Of a DNA stretch of 64,000 bases, positions 33,437 through 43,082 are shown piece after piece; positions within the stretch are counted from its first letter, which is position 1; every line of letters starts with the position of its first letter. This DNA is from Hoeflea sp038900095 (GTDB lineage Bacteria > Pseudomonadota > Alphaproteobacteria > Rhizobiales > Rhizobiaceae): contig NZ_JBBMQQ010000004.1 in NCBI RefSeq assembly GCF_038900095.1, forward strand, positions 469,841 to 533,840. The letters run 5' to 3'. The translations under genes and the position numbers were made by a program. The notes below the pieces were generated by a model. It had not been told where the DNA came from. It ran no database searches and was given only the letters and a program-made list of their open reading frames with translations.

Positions 33437-33901
33437 TTATTCTATCACGATCATCGGTTCAGCGAATTCCACCGGATCGCCATCGGCAACCAGAACGCTT
33501 ACGACCTTGCCGGAGCGCGGTGAAGGGATCTGGTTCATTGTCTTCATTGCTTCGATGATCAGGATGGTCTGGCCTTCCTTGACCGACTGGCCGACCTCGA
33601 CAAACGGCTTGGAGCCCGGGGCAGGCGACAGGTAGACCGTGCCGACCATCGGAGCTGTCACTGCATTGGCCGATGTCGCAGCCGCCGGGGCAGCTTCAGC
33701 AGGCTGTGCGGCAACCGGCTGCGGTGCAGGCATCTGCTGCTGCGCGACCGGTGCATGAACCATCTGCGGTGTACCGGCACGGCTCACCCGGACGCGCAAA
33801 TCATCCTGCTCGACCTCGATCTCGGTGAGGTCGGTTTCGTTGAGAATATTGGCCAGATCCCGGATCAGATCCTGGTCGATCGACGGTTTTCGTGTTGCCA
33901 T
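33437..33901 (-). CDS. accB: acetyl-CoA carboxylase biotin carboxyl carrier protein
   Basis: The 154-residue BCCP has an N-terminal dimerisation part (DLIRDLANILNETDLTEIEVE), an Ala/Pro-rich linker (about 55-80) and the C-terminal biotinyl domain. The biotin-accepting Lys is in EAMKTMNQIPSPRSG, and VLVADGDPVEF is near the end. AccB carries biotin between AccC and the AccAD transferase. Its stop is immediately before the accC start region, so the two are coupled. In many rhizobia aroQ precedes accB; here the 295 bp upstream show no aroQ. Confidence 0.94.
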   Translation of the reverse strand: MATRKPSIDQDLIRDLANILNETDLTEIEVEQDDLRVRVSRAGTPQMVHAPVAQQQMPAPQPVAAQPAEAAPAAATSANAVTAPMVGTVYLSPAPGSKPFVEVGQSVKEGQTILIIEAMKTMNQIPSPRSGKVVSVLVADGDPVEFAEPMIVIE

Positions 33902-34196
33902 CGGACTATTGCCTTTGTTTTTGTTGTTGCGGGCGGCAGTTCAAGCCGTACCGCTGGTTGTCTGTCCTTTACAGCCCCGAACTGCCCGGTGACAAGCCCG
34001 GGCGGCATCTGGAACTGCGAATAGACCCGAAACCCTCGCTTCAGGTGCAGGCCCTCTGGCCTCCACCCATACACTGTCTGGCCAAGCCGTTGGCAAAGCT
34101 TTCGCAGCCGCACCGCATTGTCCACAAGCGATTGTCCCGAGACCAGGGCTCGATAAGCTGTATCAAGCCCTTGACGATGCCTGCGGGTGTCAGGAT
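33902..34196. other. intergenic region between accB and the DsbA-like gene
   Basis: This 295-bp stretch begins upstream of accB and ends at the stop of the DsbA-like gene. Translated frames show no aroQ-like or other recognisable protein. It most likely holds the accB-accC promoter. The composition is ordinary. Confidence 0.4.
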
Positions 34197-34961
34197 CTAG
34201 CAGACGGTGCTTTCGCATTGCCGCATGTTGGCGATCTTGCCCAGCAGCACGTCTTCACCGACTGCGCCGAACACCGCTTCATCACCGATCACAAATGATG
34301 GCGTGCCTGAAATGCCCAGCGCATTGGCCAGTTCATAGGTTTGGCGGATCGACTGATCGATTGCCGGATCGTTCATTCCATCCCGCAGCGCGGCTTCGTC
34401 AACGCCAAAACCCTTTGCAAGTTCAATCGCATGCGATTCCGTCGCACGAACGTCACCGCCAAGGAGTTTCAAATGGTATTCGCCATACTGCTCGGGCGCC
34501 AGCGCCCGGAACGACATCGCGACCCGGTGGGCTGCGAGGGAATCGGGGCCGAGGATCGGAAATTCCTTGAGCACGAAACGGACATTCGGATCCTTGTCCA
34601 AGAGGGCAAGCATGTCCGTCATCGCACGTTTGCAGAAGCCGCAATTGTAATCGTAGAATTCGACCACCGTGACATCGCCGTCCGGATTGCCGAGCACGAT
34701 GTCTTCGGGGGCGTTGAAGATCGCGTCCTTGTTGTCCGTGATCGCGGCCTGCGCCATCACCCGGCTTTCGGCTTCCTTCTTGATCTCAAGCGCCTGGCTC
34801 ATTTCTTCGATAAGTTCCGGATTTGCCAGGAGATATTCCCGGATGAAGGCGCCGAATTCCTGCTTCTGGGTATCGTCAAGCGCCACGGCCGGCAGCGGCA
34901 GTGCTGTCGACATGCCGATCAGAAGAGCGGCCATCAGGCCCTTGCGGTTATGTAATCCCAT
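34197..34961 (-). CDS. DsbA family thiol:disulfide protein
   Basis: The 254-residue exported thioredoxin-fold protein has a signal peptide (about 8-28), a helical N-terminal segment (QKQEFGAFIREYLLANPELI) and the active site FYDYNCGFCKRAM with CGFC. A conserved cis-Pro is in GISGTPSFVIG. This matches the Rhizobiales DsbA group related to suppressor ScsC/BdbD, which oxidises periplasmic proteins. Two extra Cys sit near the C-terminus (RQCESTVC). ATG at 34961 is preceded by AAGGA. It lies 60 bp downstream of the M48 protease gene on the same strand. Confidence 0.86.
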   Translation of the reverse strand: MGLHNRKGLMAALLIGMSTALPLPAVALDDTQKQEFGAFIREYLLANPELIEEMSQALEIKKEAESRVMAQAAITDNKDAIFNAPEDIVLGNPDGDVTVVEFYDYNCGFCKRAMTDMLALLDKDPNVRFVLKEFPILGPDSLAAHRVAMSFRALAPEQYGEYHLKLLGGDVRATESHAIELAKGFGVDEAALRDGMNDPAIDQSIRQTYELANALGISGTPSFVIGDEAVFGAVGEDVLLGKIANMRQCESTVC

Positions 34962-35021
34962 GTCGATCAATCCTTATGCCTGTCCATGCGGGCCGCGTCT
35001 GGTGCGGCCTGAAGAAGCTTT

Positions 35022-36446
35022 CTATTTTCCGATGGTTAAGATGTCATTGGCGCGGATGGCGCCGGGCGAGCCCTTCGGCAGCTTCTGCAGGGCGCGGGCG
35101 GCAAATGCCTTGGCTTCCCTGGAATTGCCGGCGCGAAAATTCCCCTCGGCCATGATCAGTTCGGCATTGGCTATGTCGCCGACCTGGCCATAGGCCTGGG
35201 AGAGGTTGCGGTAAGCGGTGTAATTGTCGGGTTCGGCCTGGACCGCAACCCGCAATTCCTGAATGGCGCGGTTCATGTTTCCCGGCTTGCCCGATGCCAC
35301 CAGCGCAAATCCGAGACGCGCCCGGATCAGCGGCGATTTGGTCCGGTCAAGCTTGACCGCCTGGGCAAACGCCTTGATCGCCTCGTCGGGCTTGCGCAGT
35401 TTCAGCAGCACCTCGCCGCGAAACTCGTGGAAATAGGGATTCTTGGGCTGTTCCCGGATTAGCGCATCCAGCTTTTTCAGTGATGCTGCGGAATTGCCCG
35501 AAAGGTCGGTGGCAATGGCCTCGCCATAGCGCGCCGCAAGCGAGCCGCGGTCCTTGGAGAACATCCGCGCCACTGCGGCCGCACCTCCCGAATAGGCCGC
35601 GATCTTTGCCCGCATCAATTGATGCCGCTCATTGAGCCGTTGCGGATCCCTGGCGTCGAAATATTTGCTCTTGCGCGCCAGTTCTTCCAGCAATGCTATG
35701 CGCTCGCGGGGCAGCGGGTGGCTGATCTGGTAAGGATCCACCTGCACGCCCGACAGCGACAGGCTCTGGGAAAACCGCCGGAAAGTGGTCAGCATGCCCT
35801 GCATCGATTGCCCGGTGGCATTGAGATAGCGCGCGGCTGCCTGGTCGGCGTTCATTTCCTCCGAGCGGCGATAGCTCAGAAGATTGCGCTGAACCAGTGT
35901 CGGTGTCGCCGTGATCAGCGCCCCGCCGACCTGGGCACCGCCGCTGCTGCCGGCAATGCTTCCGGCGGCAAGGGCTCCGACACCCAGCAAGCCACCGACA
36001 ATGGCCAGCGTCTGAGCTGTGGCAATCTGTTCGCGCAGCCGTTGCTGATGGCCGCCCGCCAGGTGGCCCGCTTCATGCGCGATGACCCCGATGATCTCGT
36101 TCGGTACGGCTGAATCGGCAAGTGCGCCGGTATTGATGAACATCCGCTGCCCATCGACAAAGGCGTTGAAGCTCCGATCATTGACCAGGACGATCTGCAC
36201 CCGGCTTGTCTTCAGTCCGGCGGCCTTGAAAATCGGGCTCGCATAGTCCTTGAGAAGGGTTTCGATTTCCGCATCGCGGACCACTGCGACCCTGCCTTGG
36301 GCATGGGCCGGCATCGTCAGCGTGAAGCAAAGCGCAACAGCCGTCACTGTTCCGACAGCGCGGCGGAGCCAGCCTGTTTCCTTTGTGCCTGTATGCGGCG
36401 TCCGGGTAGCTTTCGCCATCATGCGTGATGTCCTTGTCATGAACAT
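35022..36446 (-). CDS. M48 family metalloprotease with TPR repeats (BepA-like)
   Basis: The 474-residue periplasmic protease has a signal peptide ending in AHAQ, then the zinc motif HEAGH (VIAHEAGHLAGGH) and a downstream EMNADQAA, which contains the third ligand Glu. From about 300 on there are TPR-like repeats (NPYFHEFRGEVLLKLRKPDEAIKAF and following). BepA-type proteins check the assembly of outer-membrane beta-barrels and LPS transporters. The start at 36446 has a second ATG two codons later. It is divergent from the aminotransferase gene with about 220 bp between. Confidence 0.9.
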   Translation of the reverse strand: MFMTRTSRMMAKATRTPHTGTKETGWLRRAVGTVTAVALCFTLTMPAHAQGRVAVVRDAEIETLLKDYASPIFKAAGLKTSRVQIVLVNDRSFNAFVDGQRMFINTGALADSAVPNEIIGVIAHEAGHLAGGHQQRLREQIATAQTLAIVGGLLGVGALAAGSIAGSSGGAQVGGALITATPTLVQRNLLSYRRSEEMNADQAAARYLNATGQSMQGMLTTFRRFSQSLSLSGVQVDPYQISHPLPRERIALLEELARKSKYFDARDPQRLNERHQLMRAKIAAYSGGAAAVARMFSKDRGSLAARYGEAIATDLSGNSAASLKKLDALIREQPKNPYFHEFRGEVLLKLRKPDEAIKAFAQAVKLDRTKSPLIRARLGFALVASGKPGNMNRAIQELRVAVQAEPDNYTAYRNLSQAYGQVGDIANAELIMAEGNFRAGNSREAKAFAARALQKLPKGSPGAIRANDILTIGK

Positions 36447-36668
36447 GGAAGGTAATGTCTAAGTCCGGAAAAGCAATCGCTCAACCGGAACAAGCCATCA
36501 AACTCTCGCTCTTGTGATGGCCACGACAATCGGGCATTTGTGCGGCCAACCGCGCATACCTGACACGGGCGCGGATGTGATTGCGCCGCATTCGTGGCCA
36601 CATCACGATGTTACTGACGATAGAGCCCTGGTCCGGTACGCCGGATGACGGGCAGGGGAGTTCGAGTT

Positions 36669-37829
36669 TTGACAATTCAGCGCAAGCCATCGGTTGAACC
36701 GTTTCATGCCATGGATGTTCTGGCCGAGGCGACGCGGCTCAAGGGGGAGGGCAAGCCTGTCATCTCCATGGCTGTGGGGCAGCCGGCCCATCCGGCACCG
36801 GCGACGGCAAGGGCTGCCGCCATGCGTGCGCTTGAGGCCGGAGGGCTTGGCTATACCGATGCGCTGGGTCTCAAGAGCCTGCGCCAGGCGATCGCCGCGC
36901 GATACCGGCATCAATACGGTGTGGATATCGACCCGCGCCGCATTGCAGTCACCACCGGCTCGTCGGCAGGCTTCACCCTGGCGTTCCTGCAGCTCTTCAA
37001 TCCCGGCGACCTCGTGGTCATCACCCGGCCCGGCTATCCTGCCTACCGCAATATTCTCTCCGCTCTCGGTCTCAAGGTGATCGAGATTGCGGTCGGGGCG
37101 GAGACCGGCCATGCCCTGACGCCGGCGGCAATCGAGGCAGCCGAACGTGAGGCCGGCGCCCGCGTCGCTGGCGTCCTGATCGCGAGCCCGGCCAACCCCA
37201 CCGGCGCGGTTCATTCCAGGCAGGCGATCGCCGAACTCGACGCCTGGTGTGCCGAGCGTGGCGTGGCCTTCATTTCCGACGAAATCTATCACGGCCTGAC
37301 CTGGAGCGGGGAGGAGGCAACCGCACTCTCCGTTTCCGACAATGCCGTGGTGATCAACTCGTTCTCGAAATATTTCTGCATGACCGGCTGGCGGATCGGC
37401 TGGATGGTTCTGCCCGACGACCTGGTGCGGCCTGTCGAATGCCTGGCCCAAAGCCTCTATATCAGCGCGCCGGAACTCTCCCAGATTGCCGCTGAAGCGG
37501 CCCTGGACGGGACCGCCGAGATGGAAGCGGTTCGCGGGGGATACCGGCAGAACCGGTCCCTGCTTGCCGAACGGCTACCCGCGCTTGGCTTGCCGTTCGC
37601 AGCACCCATGGATGGTGCTTTCTACGCCTGGGTGGATGTGTCGGAATACACCAATGATTCGATGGCCTTTGCCCGCCAGATGCTGTCCGACATTCACGTC
37701 GCGGCAACGCCGGGGAGGGATTTCGACCCCGTGGACGGCGCACGGTTCATGCGGTTTTCCTATGCCGGAAGCCATGCGGACATGGTGACTGCGCTCGACC
37801 GCATCGAAGGTTGGTTTGGCAGCCGCTAG
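36669..37829 (+). CDS. class I/II pyridoxal phosphate aminotransferase
   Basis: The 386-residue fold-type I aminotransferase shows the active Lys in NSFSKYFCMTGWRIGWM, the Asn-Pro-Thr block ASPANPTGAVHS and the Asp-Glu-Ile-Tyr stretch SDEIYHGLTW. The specific amino acid cannot be deduced, though the N-terminal SVEPFHAMDVLAEA is typical of a rhizobial aspartate-type group. The start is a TTG at 36669 with AGGGGAG eight bases upstream; the in-frame ATG at 36645 lacks such a site. It is monocistronic, closed by the hairpin terminator near 37975. Confidence 0.87.
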   Translation: MTIQRKPSVEPFHAMDVLAEATRLKGEGKPVISMAVGQPAHPAPATARAAAMRALEAGGLGYTDALGLKSLRQAIAARYRHQYGVDIDPRRIAVTTGSSAGFTLAFLQLFNPGDLVVITRPGYPAYRNILSALGLKVIEIAVGAETGHALTPAAIEAAEREAGARVAGVLIASPANPTGAVHSRQAIAELDAWCAERGVAFISDEIYHGLTWSGEEATALSVSDNAVVINSFSKYFCMTGWRIGWMVLPDDLVRPVECLAQSLYISAPELSQIAAEAALDGTAEMEAVRGGYRQNRSLLAERLPALGLPFAAPMDGAFYAWVDVSEYTNDSMAFARQMLSDIHVAATPGRDFDPVDGARFMRFSYAGSHADMVTALDRIEGWFGSR

Positions 37830-37955
37830 GCCATTGCCGGCGCGATGCTGATGGTGACAAAACACAATGATAGGAATGAATTATTAGTAAGTGCTGATAA
37901 AATGAGTTAGGAACTTGAAGTGAGGCCCGGAGCGGAATCCTCGCTTCGAGAGAGC

Positions 37956-37988
37956 AAAAAAAACCGGCGTGGGTACGCCGGTTTTTTC
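37956..37988. terminator. bidirectional intrinsic terminator
   Basis: An 8-bp stem ACCGGCGT/ACGCCGGT (37963-37970 with 37975-37982) with a GGGT loop is flanked by eight A and six T. It serves the plus-strand aminotransferase and the minus-strand rne gene. Confidence 0.88.
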
Positions 37989-38008
37989 GTTTCACTCCAG
38001 GACTTGGC

Positions 38009-40993
38009 TCAGAAGAATCCGCGCTTCTGCCACCAGCCGGCTTTCTTGGGTTTCTTTTCCTCATCCTTGCCACTCGATGAGGTAACCACCGGTGCGGTGG
38101 CAATGGCTGCCAGGTCGGTGCGCGCAGTGCGGTCAGCCGCTGTTTCTTCGCTCTTCTCTTCGGCTTCGCTGCTCTCCGCAGTTACGGCCTCGGGGGCTGC
38201 TTCCGGTGTCGCTTCCGCTTCGGCTTCGGAGCTGGTCGGGATGTCGGGGCTGACGTCCGCTTCGACTGCAGCAGCTGCTGCAGCTTCCTCGGCGGCCTTG
38301 TCGGCAGCGATCTGCGCCTTGGTCCGGCGCTTCTTGCGGGCCGGCTTGGAGGGCGCTTCTTCCTCGGCTGCCGGTGCGTCTTCTGTCTGCTCTGCCGCGG
38401 CGGGCGCAGCTTCCACTGCAGGGTCCGCTTCGGAAACGTCGGCAGTTACTTCGGCAGCAGCGGAATCCGCGTCGGATGAAGCCGCAGCCTCGTCCGCCTG
38501 TCCGTTGTCGTCGGTCGACTCTGCCGAGCCATTTGCCTCTTCTTCGCGATTGCGACGGCCACCGCGCTTGCCGCGACGACGGCGTTTGCCACGGCGCTGG
38601 TCGTCACCTTCACCGTCAGATGCAGCCTCGGTGCTGTCTTCGTCGGATGATGCGTCGGCATCGCCGTTGTCGCTCTTCTCGTCCTGATCGGAGCCATTGT
38701 CGGCAGAGGCGGACTGATCGTCGCCATTGCCGTTTTCACCGTCGGATTTGCGGCCACCGCGGCGACGGCGTCTGCGCCGCTTCTTGCCCTGGCCATCTTC
38801 GCGCTCGGGACGGTCGTCGCCCTGGGCTTCCGAAGTTTCCTCGGTTTCCGTGATCTCGTCGTCGATTTCATCGACGATTTCCGGATCGTCGTCATCTTCG
38901 GGATAGGACGGCGAATTGACGGTGATGTGCTCGATATTGACCGGCGATTCCACCGCTGCGCCGCGATCGATGGCGAAGTGGTTGGCTCCGACTTCTTCAT
39001 CGGCCGAGAAGCTGATCGAAACACCGAAGCGGTTTTCCAGATCGACTACCGTGTCGCGCTTGTGATTGAGCATGTAGAGCGCAGTGTCTGCAGTCGTCCG
39101 CACGATGATGTCGTGCGTGGTGTTCTTGAGCAGGTATTCCTCGACACCGCGCAGCACGTGCAGCGCCACCGATGATTGCGAGCGGATATGGCCGTTGCCA
39201 CCGCATGTCGGGCAGATCTGCATCGTGCTTTCCAGAACCGAAGCCCTGATGCGCTGACGCGACATTTCCAGAAGGCCGAAATGCGAGATCCGGCCAACCT
39301 GGATGCGGGCGCGGTCGTTTTTCAGGCAATCCTTCATCCGCTTTTCAACCGCGCGGTTGTTGCGGTTTTCTTCCATGTCGATGAAGTCGATGACGATCAG
39401 GCCGGCAAGGTCGCGCAGCCTGAGCTGGCGGGCAACTTCCTCTGCAGCTTCCAGGTTGGTCTGCAGTGCCGTGTCTTCGATCGAGTGCTCACGGGTCGAA
39501 CGGCCCGAGTTGACGTCGATGGCGACCAGCGCCTCGGTCTGGTTGATGATGATGTAGCCACCGGACTTCAGTGTCACCTGCGGCTGCAGCATCCGGTCAA
39601 GCTGGGTTTCGATGCCCGAGCGCGAGAAGATCGGGTGCAGGTCGCGATAGGGCTGAACCACCTTGGCGTGGCTCGGCATCAGCATCTTCATGAAGTCTTT
39701 GGCTTCGCGGTAGCCTTCTTCACCCGAAACGACGATTTCCGAGATGTCCTTGTTGTAAAGGTCACGGATCGACCGCTTGATCAGGCTGCCTTCCTCGTAG
39801 ACGAGGCTTGGCGCCGTTGACTTCAGCGTCAGGTTGCGGACGTTCTCCCAAAGCCGCATCAGGTATTCAAAGTCGCGCTTGACCTCGACCTTGGTGCGGT
39901 TGGCGCCGGCTGTACGCAGGATGACGCCCATGCCCTTGGGCACTTCGAGTTCGCGTGCAATCTCCTTGAGACGCTTGCGGTCCGGAAGATTGGTGATCTT
40001 GCGCGAGATGCCGCCGCCACGGGCGGTGTTCGGCATCAGCACGGAATAGCGGCCGGCCAGCGACAGGTAGGTTGTCAGGGCCGCGCCCTTGTTGCCGCGT
40101 TCTTCCTTGACCACCTGAACCAGCAGGATCTGGCGGCGCTTGATGACTTCCTGGATCCGGTACTGCTTGCGCGGCTTGCGCTGCGAGCGTGTCGGAACTT
40201 CTTCCATTGCGTCTTCGGAACCGACCGATTCGACGGATTCATCATCCGCGGAAGCATCATCATCATTGTTTTTGGCTTTGCGTCTGCGCGGCGCTACCGG
40301 TTCGGAGATTTCGTCGGCTTCAACGTCAGCAGCCATTTCGGTCGGCTTGTCATCGTCGTCGCTGTCATCGGTCGAACCGGGCGTTTCCGCCGTATCGCTT
40401 TCAGCCGCATTCGTTGCAACCACGACATCCTCAGCGGGCGCGTCGTCTGCATTGCTGACGGGCTCTTCGCTTGATGTAGCGTCTTCGCCCTCTGCTGCAG
40501 CGTTTGCGTCAGCATCTTCGGACTTGGGCGTGTCGTCGGACTTCTTGCCGCGACGGCTGCGGCGCGGACGTGACTTCGAAGATTTGCCGTCTTCGCTGCT
40601 GTCATCGTCTTCAGCGGGCTTAGCCCTGGACCGAGACTTGGATTTGGGTTGGCTCGAGCCGTTGTCAGACTCATCTGCGCTTTCGAAGTCGGGGTCGTTC
40701 TCAGCGTCTTCGGCTTCTGCCTGAAGCAGCGCCTGCCGGTCGGCCAACGGGATCTGATAATAGTCGGGGTGGATTTCCGAGAACGCCAGGAAGCCGTGGC
40801 GGTTGCCACCATAATCTACAAAAGCGGCCTGAAGTGACGGCTCAACCCGTGTCACCTTTGCCAGATAAATATTTCCTCGGATCTGCTTTTTGTGCTCTGA
40901 TTCGAAATCGAATTCTTCTATGCGGTTTCCACGTACGACAACGACGCGAGTCTCCTCGGGATGGGAGGCGTCGATAAGCATTTTTTCTGCCAT
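38009..40993 (-). CDS. rne: ribonuclease E
   Basis: The 994-residue endoribonuclease is the core of the RNA degradosome. The S1 domain (about 36-320) is interrupted by a roughly 185-residue acidic, Ser/Asp-rich insertion (about 93-277), an alphaproteobacterial trait. The DNase I-like catalytic part has the Asp residues in VAIDVNSGRSTRE and IVIDFIDMEEN. The Zn-link CPTCGGNGHIR joins the dimer. A basic RNA-binding stretch (KKRRRRRRRGGRK) and a long acidic tail end in AGWWQKRGFF. The start at 40993 (MAEKMLIDASH) follows GAGGAGC; more upstream frame is not protein-like. A leader of about 800 bp precedes it. Confidence 0.94.
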   Translation of the reverse strand: MAEKMLIDASHPEETRVVVVRGNRIEEFDFESEHKKQIRGNIYLAKVTRVEPSLQAAFVDYGGNRHGFLAFSEIHPDYYQIPLADRQALLQAEAEDAENDPDFESADESDNGSSQPKSKSRSRAKPAEDDDSSEDGKSSKSRPRRSRRGKKSDDTPKSEDADANAAAEGEDATSSEEPVSNADDAPAEDVVVATNAAESDTAETPGSTDDSDDDDKPTEMAADVEADEISEPVAPRRRKAKNNDDDASADDESVESVGSEDAMEEVPTRSQRKPRKQYRIQEVIKRRQILLVQVVKEERGNKGAALTTYLSLAGRYSVLMPNTARGGGISRKITNLPDRKRLKEIARELEVPKGMGVILRTAGANRTKVEVKRDFEYLMRLWENVRNLTLKSTAPSLVYEEGSLIKRSIRDLYNKDISEIVVSGEEGYREAKDFMKMLMPSHAKVVQPYRDLHPIFSRSGIETQLDRMLQPQVTLKSGGYIIINQTEALVAIDVNSGRSTREHSIEDTALQTNLEAAEEVARQLRLRDLAGLIVIDFIDMEENRNNRAVEKRMKDCLKNDRARIQVGRISHFGLLEMSRQRIRASVLESTMQICPTCGGNGHIRSQSSVALHVLRGVEEYLLKNTTHDIIVRTTADTALYMLNHKRDTVVDLENRFGVSISFSADEEVGANHFAIDRGAAVESPVNIEHITVNSPSYPEDDDDPEIVDEIDDEITETEETSEAQGDDRPEREDGQGKKRRRRRRRGGRKSDGENGNGDDQSASADNGSDQDEKSDNGDADASSDEDSTEAASDGEGDDQRRGKRRRRGKRGGRRNREEEANGSAESTDDNGQADEAAASSDADSAAAEVTADVSEADPAVEAAPAAAEQTEDAPAAEEEAPSKPARKKRRTKAQIAADKAAEEAAAAAAVEADVSPDIPTSSEAEAEATPEAAPEAVTAESSEAEEKSEETAADRTARTDLAAIATAPVVTSSSGKDEEKKPKKAGWWQKRGFF

Positions 40994-41804
40994 TGAATGT
41001 AAGCTCCTCGGCGCGCTCTCGACGTGAGACTCCGCCGCTCCGAAAGTCGGGGCAGGGGATGGTCGGTGGGGAGTGCGCCGGATGATAGGTATTCCGGTAC
41101 TCGGCATGGAGCAGTGGTCAGCAGGACAGTACCCGGGGCGTTGTATGCCCGGGGCCTGCTAACACTTTGGGAGATCCGCATTTGCACCATAAAAGCCGGC
41201 CGAAATTTCATTTGCGTATAGTCCTTGCGGACCGATGAAAGCCCTTGAAGGGGCGTGCGGCAGCAAGGCCGCGAAGGTTGTGGCAGGAGTCCTCGCCTGC
41301 CGGGTTTAATCACTGTCGTGGCCTTGGTGCTGTCGAAGGCTGAAGAGCCTTTCCGCATTTTCGGCCATATTGCCTGGCAGGAGCAGTCAGATTGGGTTTC
41401 CTGGATGGAAACAAAGAGCTGGCCGCTCCGGGGAAGGAACATTATTAGACGACGGACGATCCGCACTCCTGGCGCCCTGGGCCTGTTACAGGCGGCGGCC
41501 GGAAGGGTGACAGTTCTATCCCGTCAATATACTTACCCAATGAAAGCTTTTATGGGCTGAGTAGCGATCTGGCAACTGAAAACATCTGCACTTCAGGTTG
41601 TACAACCGCGCGGGTTGACGTTGCGGACGTCTGGGTAAGAATTTTGCCCGAAATCATGGTGAACGGATGGTTAACCCGAATGCGCGATGCTCTTGCCGGG
41701 TTCGCAAGTCGAATCGTGCCATTCTCTTGACGCTGTTTGCCGCTATCAGCTGGCAACGGGCCGTGCAGGGGTGGCCCCAAGGGTTGAAGGCTGGAAGCTG
41801 ACGA
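40994..41804. other. long intergenic region, rne leader side
   Basis: This 811-bp region separates divergent rne and amidase genes. It shows no convincing protein gene. On the rne side a structured element at 41121-41159 has GCAGG/CCTGC outer arms and CCCGGGGC/GCCCGGGG inner arms, suggesting a long 5' UTR. RNase E autoregulates via its 5' UTR in other bacteria, so a regulatory leader is plausible but not shown. AT-rich patches around 41530-41660 may hold promoters. Confidence 0.45.
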
Positions 41805-43082
41805 ATGCGGTTATGTGCGAAACACCGGCGGATTGAAGCAAGCGGGCGCCCGTATCTGGCGTGGGCCCGCGCCGTATTCTCCTGTGTGCTGATAACGCTT
41901 GTCGCCCATGCCATGCTGATTGTCTCGCCCGCGGTATCCCTTGCCATGCCGGACGATGCGCGTGATTCCAGGTATGTTGTCATTGCTGCCCGCCTGGCGG
42001 GCGATGAAAGCCGGGTCCGTCTGGTGCTCGACTTCGAGCGCGAACCCGAATTCAGGCTGCATTATCTGGAAAATCCCTATCGCGCCGTGATCGACCTGCC
42101 CGAAACGGTCTTCGCCTTTCCGGACGATTCCCTGCAGGCGCGCGGGCTGGTTTCCTCCGTCCGCTATGGCAATTCCGGCAAGGGAAGGGCGCGGATGGTG
42201 TTCGAATTCACCGCGCCGGCGAAAATGGAACTTGTCGAAACCAGCAAGGAAGCCGCCGGCGCCGTGCACCGGATGGTGTTTGACATCACCACTCTCGACC
42301 GGGACGAATTTTCGGCGGAAGTGACCGCCTCGAACTGGCCCGAGTCGGATGAGGATGCGGCAGTCGGGCAAGCGGCCGCGCCTCCGGGCGACACGCTGAC
42401 CATCGTGATCGACGCGGGACATGGCGGCATCGACGGCGGTGCTGAAGGCCCTGCAGGTTCGATGGAGAAGAATGTCACTCTTGCCTTCGCAGAGGCGCTG
42501 AAAGCAGCCCTCGAGGAAGAGGAAGGCATCCGCGTCGCGATGACCCGGACAGATGACAGCTTCCTGTCGCTGTCGGCGCGGGTTCGCCGGGCGCGCGACG
42601 AGGCGGCGGACCTGCTGATCTCGCTGCATGCTGATTCGATTGCCGTGCGCTCGCTGCGCGGCGCGACGGTCTACACCCTGTCAGACAAGGCCTCCGATGC
42701 GCTGGCCCAGTCGCTGGCTGACCAGGAAAACCGCGAGGATGCGATTGTCGGCGCGAGCCTGGAAAACGCGCCCGAAGCGATTGCAGCCATTCTCGTCGAT
42801 CTGGCGCGGACCGAAACCCGGGTGTTTTCCACCGGTCTTGCCCAGCAGGTGATCAATTCCTTCGAGGGACAGGTCAAGTTGATCAAGAACCCGTTGCGGC
42901 ATGCCGGCTTCCGCGTGCTGCAGGCGCCCGATGTCCCCTCGGTCCTCGTGGAAATGGGATATTTGTCCAATCGGGAAGATGAAAAACTGCTCAACGACGA
43001 GGAGTGGCGGAAAAGCACGGCGCAATTGCTCGCCCAGTCCGTGCAGAATTACCGCGAAATGATCTTGGCGGGCAGGCAATGA
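41805..43082 (+). CDS. amiC: N-acetylmuramoyl-L-alanine amidase (AMIN plus Amidase_3)
   Basis: The 425-residue periplasmic amidase cleaves the bond between muramic acid and the stem peptide during cell separation. An N-terminal signal/anchor (about 21-45) is followed by an AMIN domain (about 58-165) that targets septal peptidoglycan. The Amidase_3 domain follows with IVIDAGHGGIDGGAEG, the metal His and Glu in SMEKNVTL, ISLHADSI and the catalytic Glu in VLVEMGYLSN. The gene precedes mrcA on the same strand with about 316 bp between. The symbol reflects the AMIN-Amidase_3 class rather than proven orthology. Confidence 0.88.
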   Translation: MRLCAKHRRIEASGRPYLAWARAVFSCVLITLVAHAMLIVSPAVSLAMPDDARDSRYVVIAARLAGDESRVRLVLDFEREPEFRLHYLENPYRAVIDLPETVFAFPDDSLQARGLVSSVRYGNSGKGRARMVFEFTAPAKMELVETSKEAAGAVHRMVFDITTLDRDEFSAEVTASNWPESDEDAAVGQAAAPPGDTLTIVIDAGHGGIDGGAEGPAGSMEKNVTLAFAEALKAALEEEEGIRVAMTRTDDSFLSLSARVRRARDEAADLLISLHADSIAVRSLRGATVYTLSDKASDALAQSLADQENREDAIVGASLENAPEAIAAILVDLARTETRVFSTGLAQQVINSFEGQVKLIKNPLRHAGFRVLQAPDVPSVLVEMGYLSNREDEKLLNDEEWRKSTAQLLAQSVQNYREMILAGRQ

